From positions 1,240,001 through 1,304,000 of the forward strand of contig CAWKFM010000005.1 in NCBI GenBank assembly GCA_963849065.1: 64,000 nt of DNA, given 5' to 3'. Source of the DNA: TOLSYN sp963849065 (GTDB lineage Bacteria; Acidobacteriota; Terriglobia; Terriglobales; Acidobacteriaceae). Within the stretch, counting starts at the first letter, position 1. Each line of letters starts with the position of its first letter. Of this stretch, positions 53,506-62,480 are shown piece by piece. Position numbers and translations under genes: made by a program. The notes under the pieces were generated by a model. That model was given only the letters and a program-made list of their open reading frames with translations, was not told the origin of the DNA and did not search any database.

Positions 53506-53681
53506 AGTGAGGCCCCCTCAGTGGTAGTCTCTTCGTGCAGAATTTATCGGAATAGTTTTCGCGCTGTAGTCGCGGATGGCGTCCAGCAATGGGGAGCTGG
53601 AGGCAATGTGTGGGTGGAGCTGCGCCCAATGAGCATCGCAGGTCCGGGCGGCTCCGAAATCGATGTAACAGGAGGATTAGG

Positions 53682-55109
53682 ATGGCGGCCTCATACAATG
53701 GAGTTCCGCTCCCGGCCAACGGGTGCGTGATTGATTTTCAAAAGGGAAAGTTTGTCATTCCCGATAACCCGATTATTCCGTACATCGAAGGCGATGGTAC
53801 GGGGCGCGATATCTGGAAGGCCTCGGTGCGCGTGGTGGATGCGGCGGTGGAGCAGGCCTACCTGGGGAAGCGCCGCATTGTGTGGTTCGAGGTGTTCGCG
53901 GGCGAGAAGGCGAAGGACCTGTTCGGCACCTGGCTGCCGGACGAGACGGTGAACGCCTTCCGCGATCTCCGCATCGGGATCAAAGGACCGCTGACCACAC
54001 CGATTGGCGGCGGCATCCGGTCGCTGAACGTGGCGCTGCGGCAGATTCTTGACCTGTATGCCTGCGTGCGTCCGGTGAAGTATTACAAGGGCATTCCTTC
54101 GCCGGTGAAGCACCCCGACTGGATGAACATGGTGATCTTCCGCGAGAACACGGAAGACGTATACTCCGGAATCGAATGGCGCGAGGGAACTCCCGAGTGC
54201 AAGAAGCTCATCGACTACCTCAACAACGTGATGCTGGCCAACAGCACCAAGAAGAAGATCCGCGAGGACTCGGGCATCGGCATCAAGCCGATGTCGATTA
54301 CGGGTTCCAAGCGCCTGGTGCGCCTGGCCATTGAGTACGCGCTGCTGCACAGGCTGCCCACGGTGACACTGGTGCACAAGGGCAACATCATGAAGTACAC
54401 CGAAGGCGCATTCCGCGAGTGGGGCTACGAGGTGGCCACGCAGGAGTTCCGCGGAGAGACGGTGACCGAGCGGGAGAGCTGGATCATCGGCAACAAGGAC
54501 AACAATCCTTCGATTTCGGTGGAGGAGAATGCGCAGCTGATCGAGCCGGGCATGGAACACGCGCCGGAGGACTTCCGGCAGGGCATCTACGCCGAGGTAC
54601 GCAAAGTGCTGGATGCGATCTATACCACGCACGGCAACGGGCAGTGGAAGAGCAAGCTAATGGTCAACGACCGGATCGCCGACTCGATCTTCCAGCAGGT
54701 GGTGACGCGCGCCGGCGAGTATTCGGTGCTGGCCACCCCGAACCTGAACGGAGATTACATCTCCGACGCCTGCGCGGCACAGGTGGGCGGTCTGGGAATC
54801 GCACCGGGCGCCAACATCGGCACGGGCCACGCCATCTTTGAGGCCACGCACGGCACGGCTCCGAAATATGCGGACAAGGACGTGATCAATCCGGGTTCGG
54901 TGATTCTGTCGGCGGTGATGATGCTGCAGCACATGGGATGGATGGAGGCGGCCAAGCTGGTGGAAGACGGCATGGAAGAGACCATCATGCAGAAGCGCGT
55001 GACCTATGACTTTGAGCGCCTGATGGAGGGCGCGACCAAGCTGGGCACCAGCGAATTTGCCTCGGCCATTATCGAGAACATGCTGGCCAGGAGTTCGAGC
55101 GTGCGTTAA
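53682..55109 (+). CDS. icd: Isocitrate dehydrogenase, NADP-type
   Basis: Start at MAASYNGVPLPANGC, with ggagga 6 bases before; the frame extends upstream without homology. The 475-residue enzyme converts isocitrate to 2-oxoglutarate. Landmarks: PYIEGDGTGRDIW, TTPIGGGIRSLNVALRQ with the serine that is phosphorylated in E. coli, FRENTEDVYSGIEW, LVHKGNIMKYTEGAF, MVNDRIADSIFQQV, NLNGDYISDACAAQVGGLG and THGTAPKYADKDVINPGS. It is followed by mdh 88 bp later; a small hairpin (55111-55128) lies between them. Confidence 0.95.
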   Translation: MAASYNGVPLPANGCVIDFQKGKFVIPDNPIIPYIEGDGTGRDIWKASVRVVDAAVEQAYLGKRRIVWFEVFAGEKAKDLFGTWLPDETVNAFRDLRIGIKGPLTTPIGGGIRSLNVALRQILDLYACVRPVKYYKGIPSPVKHPDWMNMVIFRENTEDVYSGIEWREGTPECKKLIDYLNNVMLANSTKKKIREDSGIGIKPMSITGSKRLVRLAIEYALLHRLPTVTLVHKGNIMKYTEGAFREWGYEVATQEFRGETVTERESWIIGNKDNNPSISVEENAQLIEPGMEHAPEDFRQGIYAEVRKVLDAIYTTHGNGQWKSKLMVNDRIADSIFQQVVTRAGEYSVLATPNLNGDYISDACAAQVGGLGIAPGANIGTGHAIFEATHGTAPKYADKDVINPGSVILSAVMMLQHMGWMEAAKLVEDGMEETIMQKRVTYDFERLMEGATKLGTSEFASAIIENMLARSSSVR

Positions 55110-55110
55110 A

Positions 55111-55128
55111 CGCCGGTGACGACCGGCG
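55111..55128. other. Small hairpin between icd and mdh
   Basis: cgccggt and accggcg pair perfectly around a gacg tetraloop, starting one base after the icd stop. There is no T-tract, so it is more likely an mRNA-stabilising or processing hairpin than a terminator. Confidence 0.5.
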
Positions 55129-55197
55129 CGGAAAGCAATACGTTTGTGATCGTAGGAAATACTGAAATATTGCCCTGAGCGGCTTGAAAGGAATGAA

Positions 55198-56124
55198 ATG
55201 CGCAAGAAAGTTTCGATTGTGGGATCGGGAAATGTGGGGGCCACCGCGGCCCACTGGATTGCAGCCAAGGAACTGGCCGATGTGGTACTGATCGACATCA
55301 TGGAGGGAGTTCCGCAGGGCAAGGCTCTGGACCTGCTGCAGGCCATGCCGGTCGAAAAGCGCGACAGCTATATTTTGGGCACCAACGATTACGCCGACAC
55401 GGCGAACTCCGATATCGTGGTGATCACGGCGGGGATTCCGCGCAAGCCCGGAATGAGCCGCGACGACCTGCTGAACACCAATTACAAGATCATGCAGGAC
55501 GTGGTGGGCAAGGTGGTGAAGTACTCGCCCAACTGCATCCTGATCATCGTCAGCAATCCGCTGGATGCGATGGCGCAGGCGGCCTACAAGCTGAGCGGCT
55601 TCTCGCGCAACCGCGTGATCGGCATGGCTGGAATTCTGGATTCGGCTCGCTTCCGCACCTTCATTGCGCAGGAACTGAACGTGAGCGTGGAGAACGTGAC
55701 GGCGTTCGTGCTGGGCGGGCATGGCGATACCATGGTTCCGCTGCCGCGCTACTCGACGGTTGCGGGTATTCCGATCACCGAACTGATTGCGCCGGACAAG
55801 CTGAAGGCGCTGGTGGAGCGCACCGCCAATGGCGGCGCCGAGATCGTCAAGTACCTGAAGACCGGCAGCGCCTACTACGCTCCGTCGGCCTCGGCGGTGG
55901 AGATGGTGGAGGCGATCCTGAAGGACAAGAAGAAGATTGTGCCTTGCGCGGTGCATCTGGAAGGCGAGTACGGGATCAAGGGCCTGTTCGTCGGCGTGCC
56001 GGTGAAGCTGGGCGCCAACGGCATGGAACAGATTATCGAGATCAAGCTGACGGCCGAGGAGCAGGCGGCTCTGAACAAGAGCGCCGACGCGGTGAAGGAA
56101 TTGATCACGGTGATCGGACTGTAA
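55198..56124 (+). CDS. mdh: Malate dehydrogenase (LDH-like type)
   Basis: A 308-residue NAD enzyme that oxidises malate to oxaloacetate. The nucleotide fold is VSIVGSGNVGATAAHWIA with Asp in VVLIDIMEGVPQGKALDL. Substrate residues are in TAGIPRKPGMSRDDLL and SNPLDAMAQAAYKLSGF; the catalytic histidine is in LGGHGDTMVPLPRYSTV. The length and sequence are of the LDH-like MDH group common in Gram-positives and acidobacteria. It is probably co-transcribed with icd and ends at a terminator. Confidence 0.95.
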   Translation: MRKKVSIVGSGNVGATAAHWIAAKELADVVLIDIMEGVPQGKALDLLQAMPVEKRDSYILGTNDYADTANSDIVVITAGIPRKPGMSRDDLLNTNYKIMQDVVGKVVKYSPNCILIIVSNPLDAMAQAAYKLSGFSRNRVIGMAGILDSARFRTFIAQELNVSVENVTAFVLGGHGDTMVPLPRYSTVAGIPITELIAPDKLKALVERTANGGAEIVKYLKTGSAYYAPSASAVEMVEAILKDKKKIVPCAVHLEGEYGIKGLFVGVPVKLGANGMEQIIEIKLTAEEQAALNKSADAVKELITVIGL

Positions 56125-56149
56125 CTTCGCTGCAACGCGTTGAAACAAA

Positions 56150-56178
56150 AAACCCCGAGGCCTAAGGCTTCGGGGTTT
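56150..56178. terminator. Terminator after mdh
   Basis: aaaccccgaggcc and ggcttcggggttt form a 13-bp stem with one G-T pair and a 3-base loop, 25 bases after the mdh stop. A-tract and T-tract flank it, so it may serve both mdh and the convergent cyclophilin gene. Confidence 0.85.
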
Positions 56179-56207
56179 CGTTTGCTTGTGATTCTGTGAA
56201 CGCCAGA

Positions 56208-56738
56208 CTAGACGCGCTCGATGGTGACGCTCTCCAGCACCACGTCCGACTTGGGACGGTCCTGGTGATTGCGGGGCAGGGTGCTGATCTTGACGATTAA
56301 GTCCTGGCCTTCGACTACTTCGCCGAAGATGGTGTGGTTGCCGGTGAGCCACGGGGTGGCGGCTACGGTGATGAAGAACTGGGAGCCGTTGGTGTTGGGT
56401 CCGGCGTTGGCCATGGCGAGTTTGCCGGGCGCATCGAACTTGAAGGGCGAGCCCTTGGTCTCATCCTCGAAGCGGTAGCCCGGGCCGCCCATGCCAGTGC
56501 CGCTGGGGTCGCCGCCCTGGATCATGAAGTCGGGGATGACGCGGTGGAAGACGGTTCCGTTGTAGAGCGGGCCGGGACCTTTCTTGCCGCTGACGCTGTC
56601 CTTCCATTCGCGCTTGCCTTCGGCAAGCTCTACGAAATTGGTAACCGTCTTGGGCGCTTCCTTTTCGAAGAGGCGGCAGAGAATTGTGCCTTGATTGGTG
56701 AGAAACGTGGCGTATAGGCCCGGAGTGCGTTCAGCCAT
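56208..56738 (-). CDS. Peptidyl-prolyl cis-trans isomerase, cyclophilin type (cytosolic)
   Basis: A 176-residue cyclophilin with no signal peptide and a good ribosome site (aaggagcc). Landmarks: APKTVTNFVELAEG, VFHRVIPDFMIQGGDPSG with the catalytic arginine, FKFDAPGKLAMANAGPNTNG, SQFFITVAATPWLTGNHTIF and GEVVEGQDL. It catalyses proline isomerisation in folding proteins. The neighbouring gene encodes an exported paralogue; together they serve cytosol and periplasm. Confidence 0.93.
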   Translation of the reverse strand: MAERTPGLYATFLTNQGTILCRLFEKEAPKTVTNFVELAEGKREWKDSVSGKKGPGPLYNGTVFHRVIPDFMIQGGDPSGTGMGGPGYRFEDETKGSPFKFDAPGKLAMANAGPNTNGSQFFITVAATPWLTGNHTIFGEVVEGQDLIVKISTLPRNHQDRPKSDVVLESVTIERV

Positions 56739-56845
56739 AATGGCTCCTTCCTGGGATCAGTGACTAACCAGACTAACAGAGTTTGGATTGCGGTTACGGG
56801 CCAACGGATGACCCTCCGGCCGCCGGCGCTCGGCGGCGCACGCCG

Positions 56846-57490
56846 TTACTGAGCCTGCTTCTTCAGGGCTGCTTTGGTTTTCGAGCCGTCTTCGATGCGA
56901 ATGTGTTTGATGACGACGGGATTGTTGGGACGGTCCTGGGCATTGCGCGGCTGGCGGGCGATCTTTTTGACCAGGTCAACGCTGGCAGCATCGCACTGGC
57001 CGAAGAGGGTGTAGTTGCCGTCGAGGAACGGAGTAGCGACCTCGGTGATGAAGAACTGGGAGCTGTTGGTGTCCGGTCCGCCATTGGCGTAGGCGAGTCG
57101 TCCGGGCTGATCGAAGCGGAGGTCGGGCCAGGTTTCATTTTTGAACGAGGAGCCGGTTCCGCCGAAGCCGGTTCCCATGGGATCGCCGCCCTGGATCATG
57201 AACTCGGGGATGACGCGGTGGAAGATGGTGTTGTCGTAGAGCGGAACGCCGTGCATGGTTTGGCCGGTTTTGGGGCTCTTCCAATCTTTGGTGCCGCGGG
57301 CCAGCCCAATGAAGTTGGCAACGCCCAGAGGCGCTGCCTTGGGAAAGAGAACGCAGGTGAGATTGCCCATGCTGGTTTCGATGACGGCCACGGGCTGGTC
57401 CGCCGAGCCCTGTGGCGCCGGCGGGGCGGCCATGGCGGCGGCGCCCAATGCAAGGATCAGCAGGCAGGTTGCAACGAATGGTTTACGCAT
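56846..57490 (-). CDS. Peptidyl-prolyl cis-trans isomerase, cyclophilin type (exported)
   Basis: A 214-residue precursor. The signal peptide is MRKPFVATCLLILALGAAAM with cleavage after AMAA. The cyclophilin domain shows IFHRVIPEFMIQGGDPMG, FDQPGRLAYANGGPDTNS, SQFFITEVATPFLDGNYTLF and GQCDAASVDL. The basic, lysine-rich tail (KTKAALKKQAQ) is not part of the domain. A periplasmic folding catalyst is expected. It lies upstream of the cytosolic cyclophilin on the same strand, with ggagga before the ATG. Confidence 0.92.
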   Translation of the reverse strand: MRKPFVATCLLILALGAAAMAAPPAPQGSADQPVAVIETSMGNLTCVLFPKAAPLGVANFIGLARGTKDWKSPKTGQTMHGVPLYDNTIFHRVIPEFMIQGGDPMGTGFGGTGSSFKNETWPDLRFDQPGRLAYANGGPDTNSSQFFITEVATPFLDGNYTLFGQCDAASVDLVKKIARQPRNAQDRPNNPVVIKHIRIEDGSKTKAALKKQAQ

Positions 57491-57762
57491 AAATCAGAGT
57501 TCCTCCGGGTACTGGAAATTGCGATAGAGAATTGCTGGGAAGACTAGTTGGTTGCGCGCGGCGGAGGCGTTGCGCAGTTGAAGCAAGAGAGGTCAGAAGC
57601 ATCGTAGGCGTTCAATTCGCTAGCGTCGAAGCATGCGTGACCGTCGAGCCGCCGGTCTCCGTCAATGTCTTCCAGAATATACTGCGGCGCGGGGTAGCGT
57701 CACGCAGGCACCGAGGAAAAGATACACGCAGGATAACGGGTTGGATGCGTTTGCGTCTCCGG

Positions 57763-58452
57763 CTAACGGCCGGCGGTGAATTCCCCGGACTGGCGGTAAT
57801 CGTCGTAGCGGTTGCTAACCATGATGTGGTAGCAGGCCTGGCGGCGCTCCTCGGCGGCCTCGACCAGCCCGAGCTGCTGCAGGCGGAGGACGTACTGGCT
57901 GATCCAGGCGCGCTCCCTGCCGGACATGGGGCGCTTGCCGATATCGACCGTGAGGCCGGCCAGGTGGGAGGATGCGGTGTCGCCGTCAATGGGAGCGGCG
58001 TTGCCGTTGGAGCGCTGCAGGCGGGCCTGCTGATCGACGGTGCGGACCAGGGAGGTGATCTCGATGGGCTGATGGAACTGGGCGTAAAAGGCCTGGCTCA
58101 GATCTTCCAGAAAGTCGCGGGTCCAGGGGCGGCAGAAGCGGCGGTTGGCCTCCAGGTTGGCGGCAATCTGCAGGGCACGTGACTCGTGCAGGCCGACCAG
58201 TTCGCCGCGCATCTCAAGCTCTTCGAGCTGCTGATCGTCGGCGATGCGGACCAGCTTGAGGCGGTCGATCTCTTCGTTTTGCCGGAGCAGGGAATCGTGC
58301 GAGCCGCGCAGTACCGGGTTCCAGCGGGCCACGCGGAGGTGGGCGTGGTGGAACGAGTGCCTGTGGTAGGACGAATGCAGGGTGGCGGCGGCGGGCAACG
58401 CCGTGGCGACGGCGAGAACGAAGATGAGGGCGACAGAGCTTTTGCGCATCAT
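57763..58452 (-). CDS. Exported DUF5715-type protein, LAS-peptidase-like
   Basis: A 229-residue precursor with signal peptide (SSVALIFVLAVATALPAAA). The mature part has a helical region, then FHQPIEITSLVRTVDQQARL, GDTASSHLAGLTVDIG, and CYHIMVSNRYDDY near the end. SSHLxGxxxDI followed by HxMV is laid out like the SxHxxGxAxD...HxH zinc site of D,D-carboxypeptidase/VanY-type (LAS) enzymes. A role in peptidoglycan trimming is thus possible but the last motif is reduced. Its likely family is DUF5715. No partner gene is obvious. Confidence 0.6.
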   Translation of the reverse strand: MMRKSSVALIFVLAVATALPAAATLHSSYHRHSFHHAHLRVARWNPVLRGSHDSLLRQNEEIDRLKLVRIADDQQLEELEMRGELVGLHESRALQIAANLEANRRFCRPWTRDFLEDLSQAFYAQFHQPIEITSLVRTVDQQARLQRSNGNAAPIDGDTASSHLAGLTVDIGKRPMSGRERAWISQYVLRLQQLGLVEAAEERRQACYHIMVSNRYDDYRQSGEFTAGR

Positions 58453-58644
58453 AGGAATGGTGCGACTCCTGCACTATGTGTGATGACTGTACTCCCGAAA
58501 GTGTAACCCAGCGAAGCCGGAATTTTACTCAGGTGTATTGCCCAGTCAGATTCTTTTAAATCGAATAGTTCGTGCTAAGCAGGAAAAAGGAGGCGAAACC
58601 GCGGCAATGCCGCGATCTGCCTCCTGAACTGACCAGAAAAACTG

Positions 58645-58677
58645 GTAGTGGCGCGGTTGTAAGCTGCACCACTACCG
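58645..58677 (-). terminator. Terminator of the sdhCAB operon
   Basis: On the minus strand ggtagtgg and ccactacc pair around a 17-base loop and are followed by agttttt, starting 6 bases after the sdhB stop. Farther on, at 58588-58626, a second two-level hairpin (aggagg/cctcct enclosing cgcggc/gccgcg) lies before the DUF5715 gene. Confidence 0.75.
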
Positions 58678-58682
58678 AAAGA

Positions 58683-59432
58683 CTAGGTGCGGAAGAAGTC
58701 GAGAACGGCCTTCTTCATTACATCGCCAGCCACGGCGCTGATGGACGTGGTGAGCGGGATCTCCTTGGGGCAGACTTCGACACAGTTTTGCGCGTAGCCG
58801 CACTCCTGGATTCCGCCGTCGCCCATGAGAGCCTGCAGGCGCTCGTCTTTCAGCACCTTGCCGGTGGGATGCATGTTGAACAGGCGGGCCTGGGCGATGG
58901 TGGCCGCGCCAACGAAGCCGGTGTTCTGATTGAACTGGGGACAGGCCTCCATGCAGCAGCAGCAGCTCATGCACTGGGAGAGCTGGTAGGCCTGCTCCTG
59001 CACCTGAGGGACGATGCGGGGGCCGTCGCCGAGCGAGTAGGTTCCATCGACCGGGACCCAGGCCTTGATAGCCTTGAGGTTCTCGAAGAGCACGGAGCGG
59101 TCCACCACGAGGTCGCGCATGACCGGAAACTTGGAGAACGGCTCGATGGTCAGGGGCTGCTCCAGGTTGTCGACCAGCGCGGAGCAGGCCATGCGGGCGC
59201 GTCCATTGATGAGCATGGCGCAGGAGCCGCAGACCTCCTCCAGACAGTTGGAGTCATAGTTGATGGGGGTAGTGGGCGTGCCGTTGCGCGTCACCGGATT
59301 GAGGGCGACTTCCATGAACAACGAAATCACGTTCATGCCGGGCCGCCATGCCAGCTCGAATTCCTCCCAGTAGGGTTCGCTGGTGGGAGTTGCCTGGCGC
59401 TTGATCTTAAAAAGTACGCTCTTATTCGCCAT
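58683..59432 (-). CDS. sdhB: Succinate dehydrogenase iron-sulfur subunit
   Basis: A 249-residue protein that passes electrons from FAD to quinone. The [2Fe-2S] ligands are in SNCLEEVCGSCAMLINGRAR followed by MAC. The [4Fe-4S] and [3Fe-4S] ligands are in CMSCCCCMEACP and CGYAQNCVEVCPKEIP. The overall pattern is that of the Bacillus-type (type B) complex II, consistent with a single cytochrome subunit. It is the last gene of sdhC-A-B, 92 bp after sdhA. Confidence 0.95.
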   Translation of the reverse strand: MANKSVLFKIKRQATPTSEPYWEEFELAWRPGMNVISLFMEVALNPVTRNGTPTTPINYDSNCLEEVCGSCAMLINGRARMACSALVDNLEQPLTIEPFSKFPVMRDLVVDRSVLFENLKAIKAWVPVDGTYSLGDGPRIVPQVQEQAYQLSQCMSCCCCMEACPQFNQNTGFVGAATIAQARLFNMHPTGKVLKDERLQALMGDGGIQECGYAQNCVEVCPKEIPLTTSISAVAGDVMKKAVLDFFRT

Positions 59433-59524
59433 GAGTTTCTAAACCTTTTTGCCACCCGCCTGCGAGGAGGCGGATGGCCGGGATCTGGTTTCTACCTGGT
59501 GTCATAAACTACCTGGTGCGATAA

Positions 59525-61312
59525 CTACTTCGTGTCATAACGGCGCGGCCGCGGCTGAATGAGCGAGATATCGACCGGTTCCCACTCGAAGCGCGGCTCG
59601 TCCGCATCGGGAGCGAAGAACGCCTTGGTGGTCTTGAGGAAGTTGGCGTCGTCGCGCTCGGGGAAGTCGGGCTTGTAATGGGAGCCGCGCGATTCATTGC
59701 GCAGGAATGCACCCTGGGTGATGACGCGGGCCAGTTGCAGCATGTTGTAGAGCTGCCGGGTAAACATGAACGACTGGTTGGTCCACATCGACTTGTCGCT
59801 GAGGTTGACCTTGCGATAGCGCTGCAGCAGCTCGACCAGCTTGGCGTCGGTCTCCTGCAATTTGTCATTGAAGCGCCGCACGGTGACATTGCGCGACATG
59901 ATCTCACCCAGTTCGCGCCAGAGCTTGAAGGGATTCTCCGTGCCCTGGTTATTGACCAGCATGGTGTTGGCTTCGGTTTGCCGCTTCTTCTCGTTCTCGA
60001 ATGACGCAGCCAGGTTTTCCGGCGGCGCGGCGAGGTTTTTGGCGTACTTCATGGCGTTGGGACCGGCCACGAACCCCGCGTAGATGCAGCTCAGCAGGGA
60101 ATTGGCACCCAGGCGGTTGGCGCCGTGGATGGAGTAGTCGCACTCGCCGATGGCGTAGAGACCGGGGATGTTGGTCATCTGATCGGCATCGACCCAGAGT
60201 CCGCCCATGGTGTAGTGCATGCCGGGGAAGATCTTCATGGGAACTTCGTGCGGATCGTCGCCGACGAACTTCTCGTAGATATCCAGAATGCCGCCGAGTT
60301 TGCGGTCGAGCGTGGCGCGGTCGATGTGCGACAGATCGAGGTATACCATGGGCGATCCGCCGATGCCCAGGCCGAGATCGTGCACCACGGCGTGAATTTC
60401 GCGGGTGGCGATGTCGCGCGGCACCAGGTTGCCATACTTGGGGTACTTGTCTTCCAAGAAGTACCAGCGGTCGGCCTCCGGCACATCCTTGCCTGCGCGA
60501 GTCTCCTTGGGATTCTTGGGGACCCAGACGCGTCCGCCTTCACCGCGGGCCGACTCGGACATGAGGCGCAGCTTGTCTTCGCCGGGAATACAGGTGGGGT
60601 GCACCTGAATCATCTCGCCATTGCCATACGCGGCGCCCTGCTGATAGAGCGCGCCTTGCGCCGATCCGGTGCAGACCACGGAGTTGGTGGACTTGCCGAA
60701 GATGGCGCCGACTCCGCCGGTGGCCATAAGTACGGCGTCGCCAGGGAAGGTGACCACTTCCATCGAGCGCAGGTCCATGGCGCAGATGCCGCGGCAGGTG
60801 CCCTGCGAGTCGAGCACAGCGGAGAGGAACTCCCAGTACTCGAACTTGCGGATGTTACCCTCGGACTCATGGCGGCGCACCTGTTCGTCGAGAGCGTAGA
60901 GGAGCTGCTGGCCGGTTGTGGCTCCGGCAAAAGCGGTGCGGTGGAAGAGCGTGCCGCCGAAGCGGCGGAAGTCGAGCAGACCTTCCGGCGTGCGGCTGAA
61001 GGGGACGCCCATGCGGTCGAGCAGTTCGATGATGCCGGGGCCCATCTCGCACATGCGCTTGACCGGGGCCTGGTTGGCGAGGAAGTCGCCGCCATAGACC
61101 GTGTCATCGAAGTGGGCCCAAGTGGAGTCGCCCTCACCCTTGAGGTTCTTGGCCGAGTTGATGCCACCCTGGGCGCAGACCGAGTGCGAACGCTTGACGG
61201 GCACCAGCGAGAACAGATCGACCTGGCCGCCCGCTTCCGCAACTTTGATGGCAGCGGAGAGACCTGCAAGTCCACCGCCGACGATAATGATTCTAGGAGT
61301 CGTTGTTGCCAT
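59525..61312 (-). CDS. sdhA: Succinate dehydrogenase flavoprotein subunit
   Basis: A 595-residue flavoprotein that oxidises succinate to fumarate. FAD binding: PRIIIVGGGLAGLSAAIKV at the start and the FAD-linking region KRSHSVCAQGGINSA. Active-site blocks: FRRFGGTLFHRTAF, MIQVHPTCIPGEDKLRLMSE, ARGEGGRVW, KIFPGMHYTMGGLWVD and ECDYSIHGANRLGANSLLSC. It is of the type B (Bacillus-like) group. The gene starts 20 bp after sdhC and is followed by sdhB. Confidence 0.96.
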   Translation of the reverse strand: MATTTPRIIIVGGGLAGLSAAIKVAEAGGQVDLFSLVPVKRSHSVCAQGGINSAKNLKGEGDSTWAHFDDTVYGGDFLANQAPVKRMCEMGPGIIELLDRMGVPFSRTPEGLLDFRRFGGTLFHRTAFAGATTGQQLLYALDEQVRRHESEGNIRKFEYWEFLSAVLDSQGTCRGICAMDLRSMEVVTFPGDAVLMATGGVGAIFGKSTNSVVCTGSAQGALYQQGAAYGNGEMIQVHPTCIPGEDKLRLMSESARGEGGRVWVPKNPKETRAGKDVPEADRWYFLEDKYPKYGNLVPRDIATREIHAVVHDLGLGIGGSPMVYLDLSHIDRATLDRKLGGILDIYEKFVGDDPHEVPMKIFPGMHYTMGGLWVDADQMTNIPGLYAIGECDYSIHGANRLGANSLLSCIYAGFVAGPNAMKYAKNLAAPPENLAASFENEKKRQTEANTMLVNNQGTENPFKLWRELGEIMSRNVTVRRFNDKLQETDAKLVELLQRYRKVNLSDKSMWTNQSFMFTRQLYNMLQLARVITQGAFLRNESRGSHYKPDFPERDDANFLKTTKAFFAPDADEPRFEWEPVDISLIQPRPRRYDTK

Positions 61313-61332
61313 AGATTCTCTTTCGGCCCGGC

Positions 61333-62124
61333 CTATCTTGCCTGGCTGCTGGGAACGCTGGATGGAATCACCCGGCTCTGATCGGCGGGAGCACTATCGC
61401 TGGAGGGCTGCTCCCATGTGGGATCAAACTGCTGGGTCTGATACTTGGCCACGAAGGCGTAAACCGACATAATCCCGGCCAGGACAAGCAGGACGGAGAG
61501 AGCGATTCCGACGCCCTGCGCCCGCTTGCGGGCCTTGTCGCCGGTGACGATGCCCCACTTGGCGGCGAAGAGGAAGCATCCGTAGCCGAGGTGCCAGGAG
61601 GCGGCAAGGATGCCAACCACGTAGAAGGCCAGGGCCAACGGATTCGCCAACTGGTGCTGCACCTTCCAGAAGGATGCGTCGGCGTGCTCCGTCAGATGAA
61701 TCCCGGTGAAACGCATGGTCCAGAGGTGGAAGGTCACATAGGCAAAGACTACGAGGCCGGTATAGCGCTGCGCGGTGTAGAACCAATTGCCCGTCCAGGG
61801 ATAGTCGATGACGTTATTGTCGCCGCGCCACCAGATGTAGACGCCATACAGGGCGTGGAAGGCGAGCGGAATGAAGATGCCGAAGATTTCCAGAGCCAGG
61901 CGGAAGGGCAGCCCGGTGAGGAACTTGACCTGCGCGTTATAGGCGGCCACGCCATTGATGGCCTCCGAATTGGACAGGAAGTGCTCCAGCAGGAAGAGGC
62001 CGACTGGAACAATGCCTGACAACGAATGGAGACGGCGCCACAGGAAAGAGTTGCCGGTGCCTACACGCAGCGGCGCCACTCCCTTGGGCAAGGACGTGCT
62101 TGTTGGTTGAGCGGTAGAAGCCAC
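61333..62124 (-). CDS. sdhC: Succinate dehydrogenase cytochrome b558 subunit
   Basis: GTG start with aaggaga upstream. The 263-residue protein has five membrane helices (LHSLSGIVPVGLFLLEHF, ALEIFGIFIPLAFHALYGVY, GLVVFAYVTFHLW, ALAFYVVGILAASWHLGYG, GIALSVLLVLAGIMSVYAFV). Histidines in LLEHF, AFHAL, TFHLW and SWHLGYG fit diheme ligands of the single-subunit anchor of type B complex II. The C-terminal 35 residues are Ser/Pro-rich and unusual for the family. It is first in the sdhCAB operon. Confidence 0.93.
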   Translation of the reverse strand: MASTAQPTSTSLPKGVAPLRVGTGNSFLWRRLHSLSGIVPVGLFLLEHFLSNSEAINGVAAYNAQVKFLTGLPFRLALEIFGIFIPLAFHALYGVYIWWRGDNNVIDYPWTGNWFYTAQRYTGLVVFAYVTFHLWTMRFTGIHLTEHADASFWKVQHQLANPLALAFYVVGILAASWHLGYGCFLFAAKWGIVTGDKARKRAQGVGIALSVLLVLAGIMSVYAFVAKYQTQQFDPTWEQPSSDSAPADQSRVIPSSVPSSQAR

Positions 62125-62164
62125 AATGTCTCCTTAGAACCCGGACAGCGGACGAGAACCTGCA

Positions 62165-62193
62165 AATTTATTTCGTGTTTACGAAGTGTCCAA
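62165..62193 (-). promoter_or_regulatory. Candidate sigma-70 promoter of sdhCAB
   Basis: On the minus strand TTGGAC is followed after exactly 17 bases by TAAATT. It lies about 40 bases before the GTG of sdhC, leaving a short leader with the ribosome site. The rest of the 356-bp gap up to pdxS (62125-62480) shows no gene; a pdxS promoter must lie there but was not recognised. Confidence 0.45.
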
Positions 62194-62480
62194 CAATGTA
62201 TCAGAAAGTTTGGCAGAACTAAGACAAAAAAATGCCGGACAAAAGTTGGAATATTTCGGCTGCTGCGAGTCGCGTGAAAAGGGGGCGAGCATAGCTGCGT
62301 GGAGGGCGCAGATGAGGCCCGCGTGGGAGCGGCAGCATCAACGGCGGGCAGGGTTTTGCGGAACGCGATAGAATGAAGGTTCGTTCCCGAGACCATGCGC
62401 CAGGTTGTGGCATCCTTCGCTATGGCGTGGTGGTTGTGTGGAAAAAGCGAATACCAAGCGGTGAGCAGGAGAGGGAAGCA

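Noticed and set aside
53691..56352. Long minus-strand frames opposite icd and mdh
   Set aside because: Antisense to two certain TCA-cycle genes and without recognisable protein character.
60125..61381. 418-residue + strand frame opposite sdhA
   Set aside because: Antisense shadow of a certain succinate dehydrogenase gene; composition typical of mirrored GC-rich codons.
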